Source: Posidonia oceanica
Lineage: Eukaryota; Streptophyta; Magnoliopsida; Alismatales; Posidoniaceae
Direction of reading: 5' to 3'
Assembly (NCBI GenBank): GCA_037176725.1
Contig: JAZBRS010000054.1
Location: forward strand, 12,728,001-12,792,000
DNA: 64,000 nucleotides
Shown here: in pieces, positions 36,757 through 47,543 of the stretch
Layout of the letters: each line of letters starts with the position of its first letter
Numbering within the stretch: the first letter of the stretch is position 1
The notes under the pieces: model-generated
Seen by the model: only the letters and a program-made list of their open reading frames with translations
Told to the model about the DNA's origin: nothing
The model's database searches: none
Program-made: the position numbers and the translations under genes

Positions 36757-37250
36757 TACTGTGTATTCTGTGGACATGATTTGAAAACCACAATCCATAA
36801 ATTCTTACAATGTCCAATGTATTTGGCAGTTTGGGATTTTTTTTCTTCATAATTCTAACTGCATAAACAACATTTCTATTTATAATATTTTCTCCATGTT
36901 AAATTTTGGTAAATTTAATTTAAGCATATATTGTTGGAATTTGCTCGTTCTAGCAATTATATGGTGTTTGTGGTTGAATAGGAATTCTATGATATTTAGA
37001 AATCAAGGTAGAAATTTATTTTCAATCTTATTTCAGATTCTACATCCTTATGGTTGATTGGATAGATAATCTCTTATCAGGTCAGGAGTCTGATGTTATT
37101 TCACAAGTTATTCATCACATGCAAAAGGAGTGAGATCAAGTTCAAGTAAACCATGCAGCTCAAGTTATTACCACTTCTATTGGTATTTCTATAAGTCATT
37201 CCTGCTTCTAAAACTAACTATGATCCTTTGGCTCCCAACACAAATAGTTC
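36757..37250 (+). mobile_element. 3' end of an L1-type LINE (zf-RVT region), truncated
   Basis: The + strand translates with breaks to a reverse-transcriptase C-terminal zinc-binding region: CVFCGHDLKTT, IHKFLQCPMYLAVWDFF and NLLVLAIIWCLWLNRNSMIF. A tail containing a CACATGCAAAAGGAGTGAGA-like stretch follows. The same tail occurs, less decayed, in the LINE copy on the other strand at 42690-44290. Confidence 0.7.
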
Positions 37251-37606
37251 TTGCAAATGATTTTTTTCAGTTTTGGGTCATCTTCTTTTTAGCCTTTTTT
37301 TTTACTTTTAGATATTCTACTCATTTCTGAGTTTAAATACTGTATTAACTTTACAGTTTACAGTTTAATGCTGTCCCTTTTACTATCATGGGATCAAAAT
37401 TTTGAGTACATGTAACTTGAAACATTGTTATTTTACTTTTAATTTGGTACTCATATTAAGTAAATTATTATATAATTATATTACTGTTTGAAAAAAAAAA
37501 ACAAAAAACATTCCCCCACCGGGTTTTGCGTTGGACACTTTCTCCTCCTCTTCCGTCAAAAACAAAAACGAGTCCTCCACGCAACGTCGCAACCCCTCCT
37601 TTTCTA

Positions 37607-38191
37607 ATGACTCAGGCGGACCTTCCCACCACCATCTCCTCTGACGGAGATCATACCACCACCACCATCTCCGGCGATGGAGACCACACCACCACCACCA
37701 CCACCACCACCAATAGTACCACCATCGTAGGACCCACTGCCGTCGAGGATGAAGACATCCCAGCTGAATCCTTCCTCCTACCAGTCGAAGCCGAGCTCGA
37801 CTGGGTCGATCGCAACGCCGCAGCCGCCACGTTTGACCGCGACGACTCCACAAAAGGAACCACAAACCCCAAGTCCCAGAGCAAACCACCTCAACCACAG
37901 ATCACCACCACCTCGCAGCGCTTCTCCGTCAATCTCCAGTCCCTCGGCGTCCAAAACGCCGGCGGCCGCAAGGCCAGCCGCCAGTCCAACTCCGGGAACT
38001 TCTTCCCCAAGAAGAAGTCCGACGTGTCAGGGGCATCGGAGCCGAGCTCGCCGAAGGTGTCTTGTATGGGGAGAGTAAGGTCCAAGGGTTCCGGGCAGAG
38101 TTCGTCAGCGGTGGGGTTCTGGTCTTGCTGCAAGGGGAGCCACGCGGTGGACGGCAGTGGCGGTGCTGTAACGACCGCGGCGGCGGAATGA
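37607..38191 (+). CDS. Uncharacterised plant protein with SPKVSCMGRVRSK motif
   Basis: A single-exon frame of 194 residues from the ATG at 37607 (MTQADLPTTISSDG); the frame is open 27 codons further up, but that start is weaker and lies in leader-like sequence. The N-terminal third is Thr/Asp-rich with a run of eight Thr. A central VEDEDIPAESFLLPVEAELDWVDRNAA is the only acidic ordered-looking part. The C-terminal half is basic and Ser-rich and holds QRFSVNLQSLG, FFPKKK, SSPKVSCMGRVRSKG and GFWSCCKG. The SPKVSCMGRVRSK stretch recurs in several small plant proteins of unknown role. Strong codon bias and GC content against AT-rich surroundings support a real gene. No enzymatic domain seen. Confidence 0.7.
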   Translation: MTQADLPTTISSDGDHTTTTISGDGDHTTTTTTTTNSTTIVGPTAVEDEDIPAESFLLPVEAELDWVDRNAAAATFDRDDSTKGTTNPKSQSKPPQPQITTTSQRFSVNLQSLGVQNAGGRKASRQSNSGNFFPKKKSDVSGASEPSSPKVSCMGRVRSKGSGQSSSAVGFWSCCKGSHAVDGSGGAVTTAAAE

Positions 38192-38195
38192 AGCC

Positions 38196-38600
38196 GAAGA
38201 ATCGATTATCTGGAGGTTGGATAGGTGGACTTCGATCGCCGTCGGTGGGGTCAGGTGATTGTGTCGATTTTTATTGGAAAATGATTTGGTTAGGTTTGTG
38301 TTAGGTGGATTTTGTGGTCTTGTGTACGATAATGTTTGTAAATTGTACAACTTATACAAGTACTTATTGAGTTTGATGTACTATTTGATATACTGGGTGG
38401 ACATCTTAGTAATTTGATAGGAGTTGACTATAATATTTTGATGATGTCAGTTGAGTTGATTTAAATTTTAGATGTTTGTGGTTTGGACTTAAACGTTTGT
38501 TCTTTTTAAATTCAAAAATATTCTGTGATTCAAGAATTTTACGGTAGGTTTGAATTTGTTGTTTGGAGATATTTTGATTTATTGTCATTTTAGTGGAATG
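38196..38600 (+). repeat. 3' flank of the SPKVSC gene, source copy of a dispersed duplication
   Basis: The sequence right after the stop codon, starting GAAGAATCGATTATCTGGAG, reappears at 40149-40572 in the same orientation with scattered changes and small indels. It was therefore copied about 1.95 kb downstream. Confidence 0.85.
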
Positions 38601-39570
38601 GTTGTTGTAGGAAAATGATTCCTGTAGTGTCTAAAATTTTTTCTATAAACACTCTTTCTTTCTTTTTTTAAATAAAATATAATTATATGGTTAGTTAAGA
38701 TAATCTATTATGTATTAAAGTTTCATCTTAATGTGAGTTATATTCACTGTTAATTTTTAATCTAAAATTTAACAGTTAAAATTTAACAAAACATGTTGAA
38801 TTTTAATACATTTAGATCAAAGGTTAATAGTTATTTGATTTAAATGAAAATTTTACTATGTATTTATAAATATCTAATAAATATATCTATTGGATTATTT
38901 TTTTTGTCTTATATATTTATTAAAAAAAAAGATGCCTATAATTATATTGGATGTAGCTACTTACACTAAATCTACCCCTAATTTTGAAATATGTGATCTT
39001 ACAAGACGTCTAATTCGTGCATTCTGTACGTTCACCATACATTACATATGCTTCAAGAGCATTACTACCATAACTCGAAATTTAAAATTAAAGTTCAAAT
39101 AGATTCCAAAAACCCATGGAAGTCAATTCCATTTGAAACGATTCCATGAGTCACCGAATGGTTATCAACGGCTCTCGAATATCAAGTTAAATTCCTTAAA
39201 TTGAGACCCAAACCTATCAATAAAATACTCAAGTAGGTTTGAACAAGTAACCCATCATGGACAGAACGGATGCGGTTGTAATGGGCTCTTATAAAACATG
39301 TAACCCTGCAGGTTGCTTCTTCAACTAAAGGACAGCATCCTTGTAAGTCATTTATTGTTGGGCAGGATCTTCTTCTTTTTTGATAATATTCAAAAAAAAA
39401 ACAAACAAACATGAATCCATGACATATGAGTTTAATGGGTCCACACCCCCACAATTATACAACATATGCTAATTTTTTTTTATCAAACTTCAGTCGACGC
39501 ACACATGATACACGTACATATAGACTTCAATTAGCCAGCTGCTCCAACAAAACAGCTCCGACCTAATTAA
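38601..39570. other. Intergenic AT-rich stretch
   Basis: No gene seen. The right end should contain the 3' UTR of the - strand glycine-rich gene. Confidence 0.35.
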
Positions 39571-39843
39571 TTAACAACCGCCTCCTCCACCACCTCCTCC
39601 TCCCCCACCGCCACCACCACCTCCTCCTCCTCCTCCTCCAAAATCACCACTACCTCCTCCTCCTCCTCCTCCAAAATCACCACCACCTCCTCCTCCTCCT
39701 CCACCTCCACCACCACCTCCTCCTCCTCCTCCACCTCCACCTCCACCTCCACCTCCACCAAGAAGGTGAAGAAACAACTTCAACACAAACAGAGCCACGA
39801 CGAGTACGGCGAAACAGATAAATATAATGATCGGCGTTTCCAT
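39571..39843 (-). CDS. Short glycine-rich protein with N-terminal membrane segment
   Basis: A frame of 90 residues from the ATG at 39843. Residues 1-28 (METPIIIFICFAVLVVALFVLKLFLHLL) are one hydrophobic segment, either a signal anchor or an uncleaved signal peptide. The rest is almost pure Gly, broken by two (S)GDFGG and one SGDF piece and ending in Cys. Coding triplets are mixed GGA, GGT and GGC, so selection on the protein is possible, but the low complexity also fits repeat slippage. A TATATATA box lies about 90 bases upstream (39935-39944), which supports transcription. Small Gly-rich proteins of this form are common in plants, often cell-wall or membrane associated; role unknown. Confidence 0.6.
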   Translation of the reverse strand: METPIIIFICFAVLVVALFVLKLFLHLLGGGGGGGGGGGGGGGGGGGGGGGGGGGDFGGGGGGGSGDFGGGGGGGGGGGGGGGGGGGGGC

Positions 39844-39934
39844 GTCGTAGATGTTCTCCCACCCTCCTTTTTACTGCAAGCAAAGAGGAGCAGTTCCTTG
39901 ATTTGATATTTCATCTCATCTTCTTGTGGTGGTC

Positions 39935-39944
39935 ATATATATAT
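39935..39944 (-). promoter_or_regulatory. TATA box of the glycine-rich gene
   Basis: TATATATA on the - strand, about 90 bases before the ATG at 39843, at the spacing expected for a short 5' UTR. Confidence 0.5.
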
Positions 39945-39978
39945 TAAGCGTGGGTGTTGACTTTAGTTTCGTAAGAAA

Positions 39979-40147
39979 TTGATGCACTGACCAGGTTAAT
40001 GCAGGCTAGTCAAGCTTGACTAGTTGTGCTAAAGACTGGAAATGGAGTAGTTTCTACGTTACTTAATTGGGGTGGGAACGTTTTCGTAAACTTGACGCAC
40101 TGACCACGTCAAATCAGATTATTAATCTTGACTAGTTGTGCCAAAGT
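39979..40147. repeat. Diverged promoter repeat with an 18-bp perfect palindrome
   Basis: Two copies (about 39979-40034 and 40095-40147) share GCACTGACCA, CTTGACTAGTTGTGC and AAAG. In the first copy CTAGTCAAGCTTGACTAG (40006-40023) is a perfect palindrome containing two inverted TTGAC cores, the W-box core bound by WRKY factors. It lies about 165 bases upstream of the glycine-rich gene. Confidence 0.7.
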
Positions 40148-40148
40148 G

Positions 40149-40572
40149 TAGAAACGGAAGAATCGATTATCTGGAGGTTGGATGGGTGGACTTCGATCGT
40201 CGTCAGTGGGGTCAGGTGATTATGTTGATTTTTATTGGAAAATGATTTGGTTAGGTTTGTGTTCGGTGGATTTTGAGGTCTTGTGTGTGACAATGTTTGT
40301 AAATTGTACAACGTATACAAGTACATATTGAGTTTGATGTACTATTTGATATACGTGGGTGGACATCTTAGTAATTTGAATATAATATTTTGATGATGTC
40401 ATGTGAGTTGCACGTGAGTTGATTTAAATTTTAGATGTTTATTGTTTGAATTTAGAATGTTTGTTCTTTTTAAATTCAGAAATATTCTGATTCAAGATTT
40501 TTATGGTAGGTTTAAATTTGTTGTTTAGAGATATTTTGATTTATTATCATTTTAGTGGAATGGTTGTTGTAG
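40149..40572 (+). repeat. Second copy of the SPKVSC gene 3' flank
   Basis: Direct copy of 38196-38600, clearly recognisable over its whole length up to GTGGAATGGTTGTTGTAG. No coding part of the gene came with it. Confidence 0.85.
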
Positions 40573-40619
40573 CTAGGCATATAGCAGATATTTAGTCAAA
40601 AAATCATTTCCAAGCAGAA

Positions 40620-42340
40620 ACAGATGTTCGGGGCAACAACACGGAGCAAAAATGGACGCTGAGGCATAGAATTTTAGGGGTCTGTTGCGAACGTCTGTTA
40701 GAGATCTATTTTGAATCAGTAACTTTTCAGACGTTCACGTAGACGTTCGCTACGTATTATAGATGCCAACCTGAGATATTTTAACGACTATTTTTTTTAC
40801 AAGTCTATATAAAAATATCTAAGGCTTTTGAAGACATAAGACTGTTAGGATCGAGTGGCTACTTTAGAGGAGGGGTGAATAGAGTATTTAAAATTTATGT
40901 GAAATTTAAACAATTATTAAACAAACAATAAGTAATATTCAAATAAATGATTTAAGTTAGGCAATTTGAATATTAAACTATAACATGCATAGAAGGAGGT
41001 AAGAGACAATGAGATGTACAAAAGGATTTATAGTGGTTCAGCCTCCCTGGCTTTGTTCACTCATCAAGAATTCCTCGAGAGTTACTTTAATCCGATCTTG
41101 TTCCGGGCCAAGATCCTGCCGTTACACTTGCTCAGCGAATCCTTACCAAGTCTCACAAAAACCGCGATTTCCTTCTCACAACTGGAGAAGACTTTGCTAT
41201 AATGAATTACAACACTTTTTTTTTCTAAGCTCCCAATATTCTTTTGCAATGCGGAAGGTTTGAGGTGAAGCTCACTTGCTTAGGAATGGATCTCACTAGA
41301 TAGGAATGGAATGTATTTATAGTTGGCTCTTTGAAAACTCTCTTGAAGATTTTTTAATATGGGACTATGTCTCTCTTCTTGTTGGGATGTTTGGAGTCCT
41401 ATTTATAGGAAAACATCAAGGTATGGAGTGTGCCTAACGGCTAAAAAATCTCTCAAACGTTTAGAAATGGCGAGTAAAATCGGTATGCCGAAATATTTCG
41501 GAGTGCTGTTTTGCCAAGCTCAATGTGCAACACACGAGCAAAACGGTATGCTGAATGCATACTCCAGAAACGGTATGCCGAAATTTATCGGTGTGCCGTT
41601 TTCAACGAGTTTTCTGAATGTCCTTTTCTTCCGATCCATTTGCTATTGGGCCCAAAAATCCATTCGGTATACCGATGAAAATCGATATGCCAATTTTACC
41701 CTTAAGCCTATTTCTAATCTATTTTTCTTATCATTCTCTCCTGTGATTTGTGATCCTATTTTCTCTCTCTTTGCGAGATCATTACAAGTTCTTAGAATAC
41801 AAGATATTACATTTGCATGAATAATGGAAACTTGATCTTCGAACTTTAATCTTCAATTTTCAATCTTCAATTTTCAATCTTCAATCTTCAATAGATTTGA
41901 CTTTTTTGCATATAAGCTTCTTCTTGGTCCATTTCTTCTTTTTCTATCTTTCAAGGTTCATGATCATTCTTCCTTGTCCTATTGAAAAGACTTAGCGAAC
42001 AAATATATTTTGTTATCATCAAAATAGAGATAACCAACAAAGACTACATACTTTCTAGCCTCTTCAAGCCTTTCGAGATTAATATAAACTCCAATATAAA
42101 CTCCATTTCTTTTATTTGATATTCAATTTCTCAATTTTTTATTATAAGAGAGGGTGTGCTTGGATCCTTCAACGTGTGAAGGACCCAGTGAAAGGTGTAA
42201 ACGAGTATTTCTCAGCCCTTTAAGGGAGAATAGTAGTAGAACTTCACGAGGCGGTAATGCATAGAGACTGGAGTATGACGAAGTCCGAACCAGTATAAAC
42301 CTCTGTGTATGATTGTGTGAATGATCTCTGTAATGAATGT
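40620..42340. mobile_element. Remnant of an LTR-type element split by a solo LTR
   Basis: The left piece (to 40852) holds words such as GCGAACGTCTGTTAGAG and CAGACGTTCACGTAGACG. The right piece (42045-42340) contains GAGGCGGTAATGCATAGAG and ACCAGTATAAACCTCTGTGT, which resembles the promoter and polyadenylation part of plant copia LTRs. The two pieces may be one old LTR interrupted by the solo LTR at 40853-42039. Tentative. Confidence 0.4.
40853..42039. mobile_element. Solo LTR, same family as 25885-27025, AAGAC target duplication
   Basis: 1,187 bp starting TGTTAGGATC and ending TAACCAACA, flanked by perfect AAGAC (40848-40852 and 42040-42044). It shares the blocks GGGTGAATAGAGT, GGGCCAAGATCCTGCCG and AAAAACCGCG with the other copy, and holds its own cluster of CGGTATGCCGAAAT words (41480-41700). 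The right part contains repeated CAATCTTCAATTTT units (41850-41890). Confidence 0.85.
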
Positions 42341-42689
42341 TTTCAACTATTTTGGTGAAATCTATTAAATTTGGTACTTAATAGTATTATTTGTATACAT
42401 CAACATATATCTCTTTTCAAATCATTTTCTAGAATTTGTTTTCGATCCTATCTAATTCATTCTGGATTAGAAAGAATCTATTTCTAGTTTCTACACTTGT
42501 ACGAAAAGTTTTGAAAGTTTTTTTTGCCAACGTTAAGCAAATATAATATTAAAACACTTGGCTATGAATACCACTACCAAGTGCCAAAAAAGAAACAATG
42601 TTTTAATAGTATAGACCAAAGAATCCCATCTAAATAGGGATGAAACAAACCATAAGCAGCATTTAAACAAACCGAAAGTCTATAGTTCA

Positions 42690-44290
42690 GTATCACCAAA
42701 ATAAACTATGTATTGAAAGACCAAAAACAAAATCTAGTAACAAGTCAATTGCCAGAATCATTGGGAGATTGAGCCAATGGATCAAAAGAGGATTTAGCCA
42801 AAGAAGGGCCCGACATAGTGTCCGTGGCCATAGAAGCACCAATAGAAGAAGCAATGGCGTGTGCAACTTGGTTAGCTTGGTCTTGATCCCACTCCTGTTG
42901 CATGTGCTGGATATATAGCTTGAGAAATTAAAGACCTCAGAAGCATGCCCTGACAAAAGATTATCTACCAAACTAGTTAACACAGTAATAATTTGATATA
43001 TCAGTGAAGACAAATTTCTAGATCAGTTATTGAATATCATAGAATTTCTGTTTAACCATATGCACCACACAATGGCTAAAATAAGCACATTCCACCAAAA
43101 CAGGTTCAGATTAAACTTGACAGAAGTAAACAAAGAAAAGATTTTATCTATATGTATATCATTGATGCGAGAAGGAGTATGAAAAAAAAACCCTACACTG
43201 CCACAGCAATTGGATAATGTAAAAAAATGTGATCCGTAGATTCCAATAGACAACCACAAAAACCACAATTTGTTGATTCAATCTATCATTTTTTAACTAA
43301 ATTTTCTCTAGAAAGAATTTTGTCATGAGTTACTAGCTATGCAAAAAATTTAATTTTCAAAGGCACACAGCTTTTCCAAATATGTATTCTATATTGAGAT
43401 TTAAGTCTACCATCATTTATTAATGTATAATAGGTTTTTAGAAGAAAACGAATTGTCTTCAGAAGGTAGCCATAAAATGTCATCATCCTCTGAATTTAAC
43501 ACCAATGTGTCCAAAATGTTGATAAATTGATGCATCTGTTGAGTTAGTCCAAAAGCATTAGGAGAAGAAATATCAATGATATTGAATAAATCAACCTAGT
43601 TCATCCTAAACTTTAATAGCATTTTAGCTACAGAGACTTTCTTATTCATAGTGATATGATAGAGGTCAGGTAAGATATATTTCAAAGCAACATTATCAAA
43701 CCACTTCTGTTCCCAGAATATAGTATTTTGTCCATTGTTCACCCCAAATTTGGAAAAAGCACTTAGAATAGGAAGGCAGGTTTTAAGTTCCTTCCAAAGA
43801 AGAGAAGACTTTTGTGCGGCTACGTTAAGAAGAGCATCTGACTGATTTTTAGAAAAATACTTACTCTTAATTAACCTACGCCACTTAAGGTGTGAATTGT
43901 TGGCAAATAATTGTCAAAGCAATTTACATTTTAAGGCAAGACTAAAATTCCTAAGATTGAGTATGTCCAGTCTATCCTGTTCCTTACTCCTACATATAGT
44001 TTTCCTCTTAGCCAAATAATATCCACGAGTATGACTTGAGTTGGATTTTCATAGGAACTGGTGTCTGATTTTGTCCAACTCTATCTCCACCTTAACAGGG
44101 AGGTGAAGAACAGATAAGTAATAGGTGGAAATGATAGATAAGACTGAATTAATAAGAGTTAATCTACCTCTTAAAGACAAATATTTAACTTTCTAAGTGT
44201 CCAACCAGGAAGTAAGTTCCGGAAGTTGCCATTCAATGGAGCGGAGAAGATGGAATCAAAGGCAAAGAAGTCCAACTTACATGCTTTCCA
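42690..44290 (-). mobile_element. Truncated L1-type LINE, reverse transcriptase C-terminal part
   Basis: On the - strand the broken reading runs from a WQLPELTSWLDT-like part and LRGRLTLINSVLSIISTYYL (near 44200-44100) through QFLWKSNSSHTRGYY to the zf-RVT part ESTNCGFCGCLLESTDHIFL and LILAIVWCIWLNRNSMIFNN (near 43260-43030). A short C-terminal tail with HMQQEWDQDQANQVAHAIAS (near 42900-42830) follows. Many stops and frameshifts. The tail matches the + strand LINE at 36757-37250, so both belong to one family. Confidence 0.8.
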
Positions 44291-45065
44291 ACGAAATGAA
44301 GTGAGAATTATCCTTGGGTTGCGTTGGAAAAGACAAATTGATCAAACTGATACTAATGTGTCCGAAAAATCGTCAGATCACTGTTTTCATGAAAAATAGG
44401 ATGCTATCAAATTTCATTTATAGCGAGGGTTTCCTCCTTTGACTTGCAAATTTGTAATTCCACACGACAACTATTCAAAAATTTCTAGTTTACGAATTTT
44501 GGGCCTAGGTTAAAGAATTGAAGAGATCTAAGAAGTCAGATTTACTTTCCTATAGCACTAGTTAAAAAAAAAAAAGAGAAACAAGTTTTGAGATAAAGAT
44601 TTTTGAAAATCTCTTCAAACGTTTATTACCTAGTCATCAAGAATACTATCATGCATAATAACTAAAGATGAAAATGGATACATATATATACATGCATGAT
44701 ATATATCAGCTATTATGTTAAGAGAAGAGGATATAGATTATAGATTCTACTATCCCCATCCACTCGAAAACGAACATTGTTATCTCCTAGATGTTCTAAA
44801 ATGAATGACAGTGAGATATACCTCGGCATCGAGTCCAAATAGTGGTCAGGTTTGAGAGCTTACATAATAAGAAACACTTGACTTTTAAAGTTTTGATATA
44901 ATCCTATGGTCAGGTTTGAGAGCTTGCAGATGTAATCCATGAACATCGATCTTACTCGATATATGATCGTCCTTGATAAATATTAGCTTTAATTCTAAAA
45001 ATTGTCTTACTTGTTCCCATTAAGGTGATCAATGACAAGAAAGAGATGATTCTCTCTGGCGTGTT
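44291..45065. other. Gene-free region
   Basis: A short partial direct repeat (TGGTCAGGTTTGAGAGCTT near 44847 and 44910) is the only structure seen. Confidence 0.35.
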
Positions 45066-45079
45066 ACCATTTTTATGTT

Positions 45080-45196
45080 TTCCTTTTTTTTTGAGAACGG
45101 TAAGGAAGAGGGGGAGGGCATATCTGGTTTGAACTTAGGACGAGATTGCGCAAACCGTTATCCCTAGCCAATTGCGTTGGGGCAGTTGGTTGTATC
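45080..45196 (-). mobile_element. tRNA-derived SINE with 14-bp target duplication
   Basis: Flanked by perfect copies of ACCATTTTTATGTT (45066-45079 and 45197-45210). Read on the - strand it starts with a tRNA-like head, has a B-box-like AAGTTCAAACC, then CCCTCCCCCTCTTCC, CCGTTCTC and an A-rich tail, the layout of plant SINEs. Confidence 0.8.
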
Positions 45197-45689
45197 ACCA
45201 TTTTTATGTTAATTGTGATTCATATGAACACTAAGGAAAGGTTCAAGGCTACCTGCCAATCTCTAGTTATTGCATAATAAAAGTTGTAAGCAATTAGTTT
45301 ATTTTTTTAGTCCTTTTTTTTCTTGATTTCTCCAAATTTGAAGTACTAGGAGACTACTGGAAAATTGTCATCATTTATTCAAAATCATTACAAAATATTT
45401 TATTTGAGGAAGCTTATATTTCAAAGTTTAATTTATGGAATGAATTCCCCTTATAATGATCAATGAAATGAGAGAATTCTCGTCAACTACCAGTTTTATG
45501 CTAACATTTTCTTTTGAATGTTTGCTTCTGAAGAAAAAAGCAACAAAGAAAGTCGATTATACAACTAACAAGCAACTAACACAGCATCATACAAGAATAG
45601 TAATTACTGATAACCAACTAACAAAGTAAATTTTCTCCCCCAGTCTATCTAAGCCACCTCCCAATAATGAAAACAAAATAACAACTAAA

Positions 45690-45900
45690 CATATTGCTAA
45701 ATACACCTTTTTTCGTAATAAGCCAGAGAATATATACATGATAATCTCCTACAAGTACACATTGGGAGTTGAGAGATTGGTAGACGTCTATTGCCAGTGG
45801 ATTGTCGACTGAATTTTTTTCCAGGAGTATAGACCAATCCTTCTCTGCAATACATCTTTAGCATTAAAGATTTGATGTAGAACATCTCTAGCAGTCTCAT
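45690..45900 (-). pseudogene. Relic of a SHAQKYF MYB gene 3' region
   Basis: The stretch AACTAAACATATTGCTAAAT followed by TAAGCCAGAGAATATATACATGATAATCT matches the 3' flanks of the two MYB copies at about 52917-52990 and 57285-57350. Here, unlike there, no Helitron end stands before it, so it may preserve the ancestral flank. The MYB domain itself is not readable. Confidence 0.5.
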
Positions 45901-45929
45901 TGTGTTTGTATATAAAACACAACAATCGA

Positions 45930-47240
45930 AGCAATCGTGGAAAATGAACTTTCAAAAAACAATGTAAATATAAAAATCACATAATCATTTGAAAATAAGC
46001 TAAGCTTCAATCCTCTCTGGTTCTCTCCATCGATAAGAATGCAACACAAATAACCTTCTTCAGTTTGTTTTTTACCGCATATATTAAAACTACTGTTGAT
46101 TCTTGTGAAAAATCAAAGTGCATGTAACCACACAAGTATGTAAAAACGAGGTATATAAACTTTAAGAACCATCATTAGACATATCACATTCATATTGTTA
46201 CATCACAATATATTAGCAGTCAAATGTTTATGCAAAAACATTGATATTCTAAAATGTGCAAAAGATCAGAGATCATCATCTAATGTTAAAATCACCAATA
46301 TCAATACGCTACAATCATTATTGTCTTAACGATCCAATTCATTCTCTACATTCCATATTCTATAGTTTATTGACAATTGAACAATCTAAACAATTACAGT
46401 AGCATCGATTTGTCAGCGACATTACATTTGATTTCATTTATTATCTTCATTAACAATTTCAATTACTTATTTATTCAATAAAAATCAATCAAAATAATTA
46501 GTCTCTTTTATTAACAAATCCCAAGGACAATCACTGTTTGACACACACAGTCTTCCGATTGTTATATGCCTCACCCTCAAACATTAATTGTTTTATTCAG
46601 TGGAAAACAAAACTCAATTCATTAAATTCATTGTGAAGGCTACATGTAAGAACTAATATCGGTAAATATCATATGTGAATTTTTGGATTTACCTCGTTGC
46701 TAGATCCTCAACATGTTTCAAACAATATGACTCACTTAGGCAAATATACTCCTTTACTTCAAGGAACCTATTGGTACACTTCAGGGAGCCAATGGTGTCA
46801 TGACCAATCAAATTTATTATTTTCATTAATCTAGTCTACACTTCCTTGAAATTTTTATGTGTACAACACAATAAAATAACCTTTGAAAAAATACAATAAA
46901 ATAACTCATAATATCAACCTATTTTAGAATCTTGATACATCTTAATTTATTATTGTCGAGTGTTTAACCGTCGTCGTGATTTAAATGCTTTTAACAATAC
47001 AATTATTTAGATACTTGAACAATAAATTGGTGTTCAATAATCAAACCATATCAAAATCAAGTAAATTCCACTAGATACACGATTACTAGAATCTATAGGA
47101 AAACTACCATAAAATATACTATTGAAAGCTTATGTGTATCGACCAAAACCTTAGATGCATGTAAGGAAGAAGCTAGAAATTTCTTGGTGGAGTGATAAAC
47201 ATGAATAAAATTCTACTCAATTGAACTTTATTATATCCTA
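45930..47240. other. Gene-free AT-rich region
   Basis: No coding frame, element ends or clear repeats seen. Confidence 0.35.
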
Positions 47241-47242
47241 AT

Positions 47243-47468
47243 CTTAGGACGTGTTTGGTTCAGATTATGGCTTATTGCTTTTTCACAGAAACCGTGTTCT
47301 GGCTAGAAACTTACTTACCTCAATTTTGATTTCTGTCAAATTTGTATAGCAGAAGTTGTATCAGTTTATACAATTAAGTTTGATTTTATTTTCCCATTTG
47401 GTTCAGATTCTGGTGTAGAACGATTTCTGTCAGAATATAGGTGTTAGAATATGAACCAAACATAAGCT
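47243..47468. mobile_element. Short MITE
   Basis: About 225 bp bounded by inverted repeats: CGTGTTTGGTTCAGATT on the left and, read back, CTTATGTTTGGTTCATATT on the right. The interior has a second internal GTTCAGATTCTG. The target duplication is unresolved, so the superfamily is open (hAT- or Harbinger-like). Confidence 0.6.
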
Positions 47469-47543
47469 TCGAATATGGTGTTATATACTATTTGTGTAGA
47501 AGAGAGAAAGTATATTGTTGATCCTTAAAGGTATAATTGATAA

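Noticed and set aside
37476..37898. - strand frame rich in Trp and Arg
   Set aside because: Reverse reading of the ACC (Thr) repeat of the + strand gene.
39567..39883. Alternative frames of the GGN repeat (Glu/Val-rich and Trp/Arg-rich)
   Set aside because: Same repeat in other frames; only the Gly frame has a sensible N-terminus and TATA box.
41850..41895. CRISPR-like short repeats (CAATCTTCAATTTT)
   Set aside because: Direct slippage repeat without spacers, in a plant genome.
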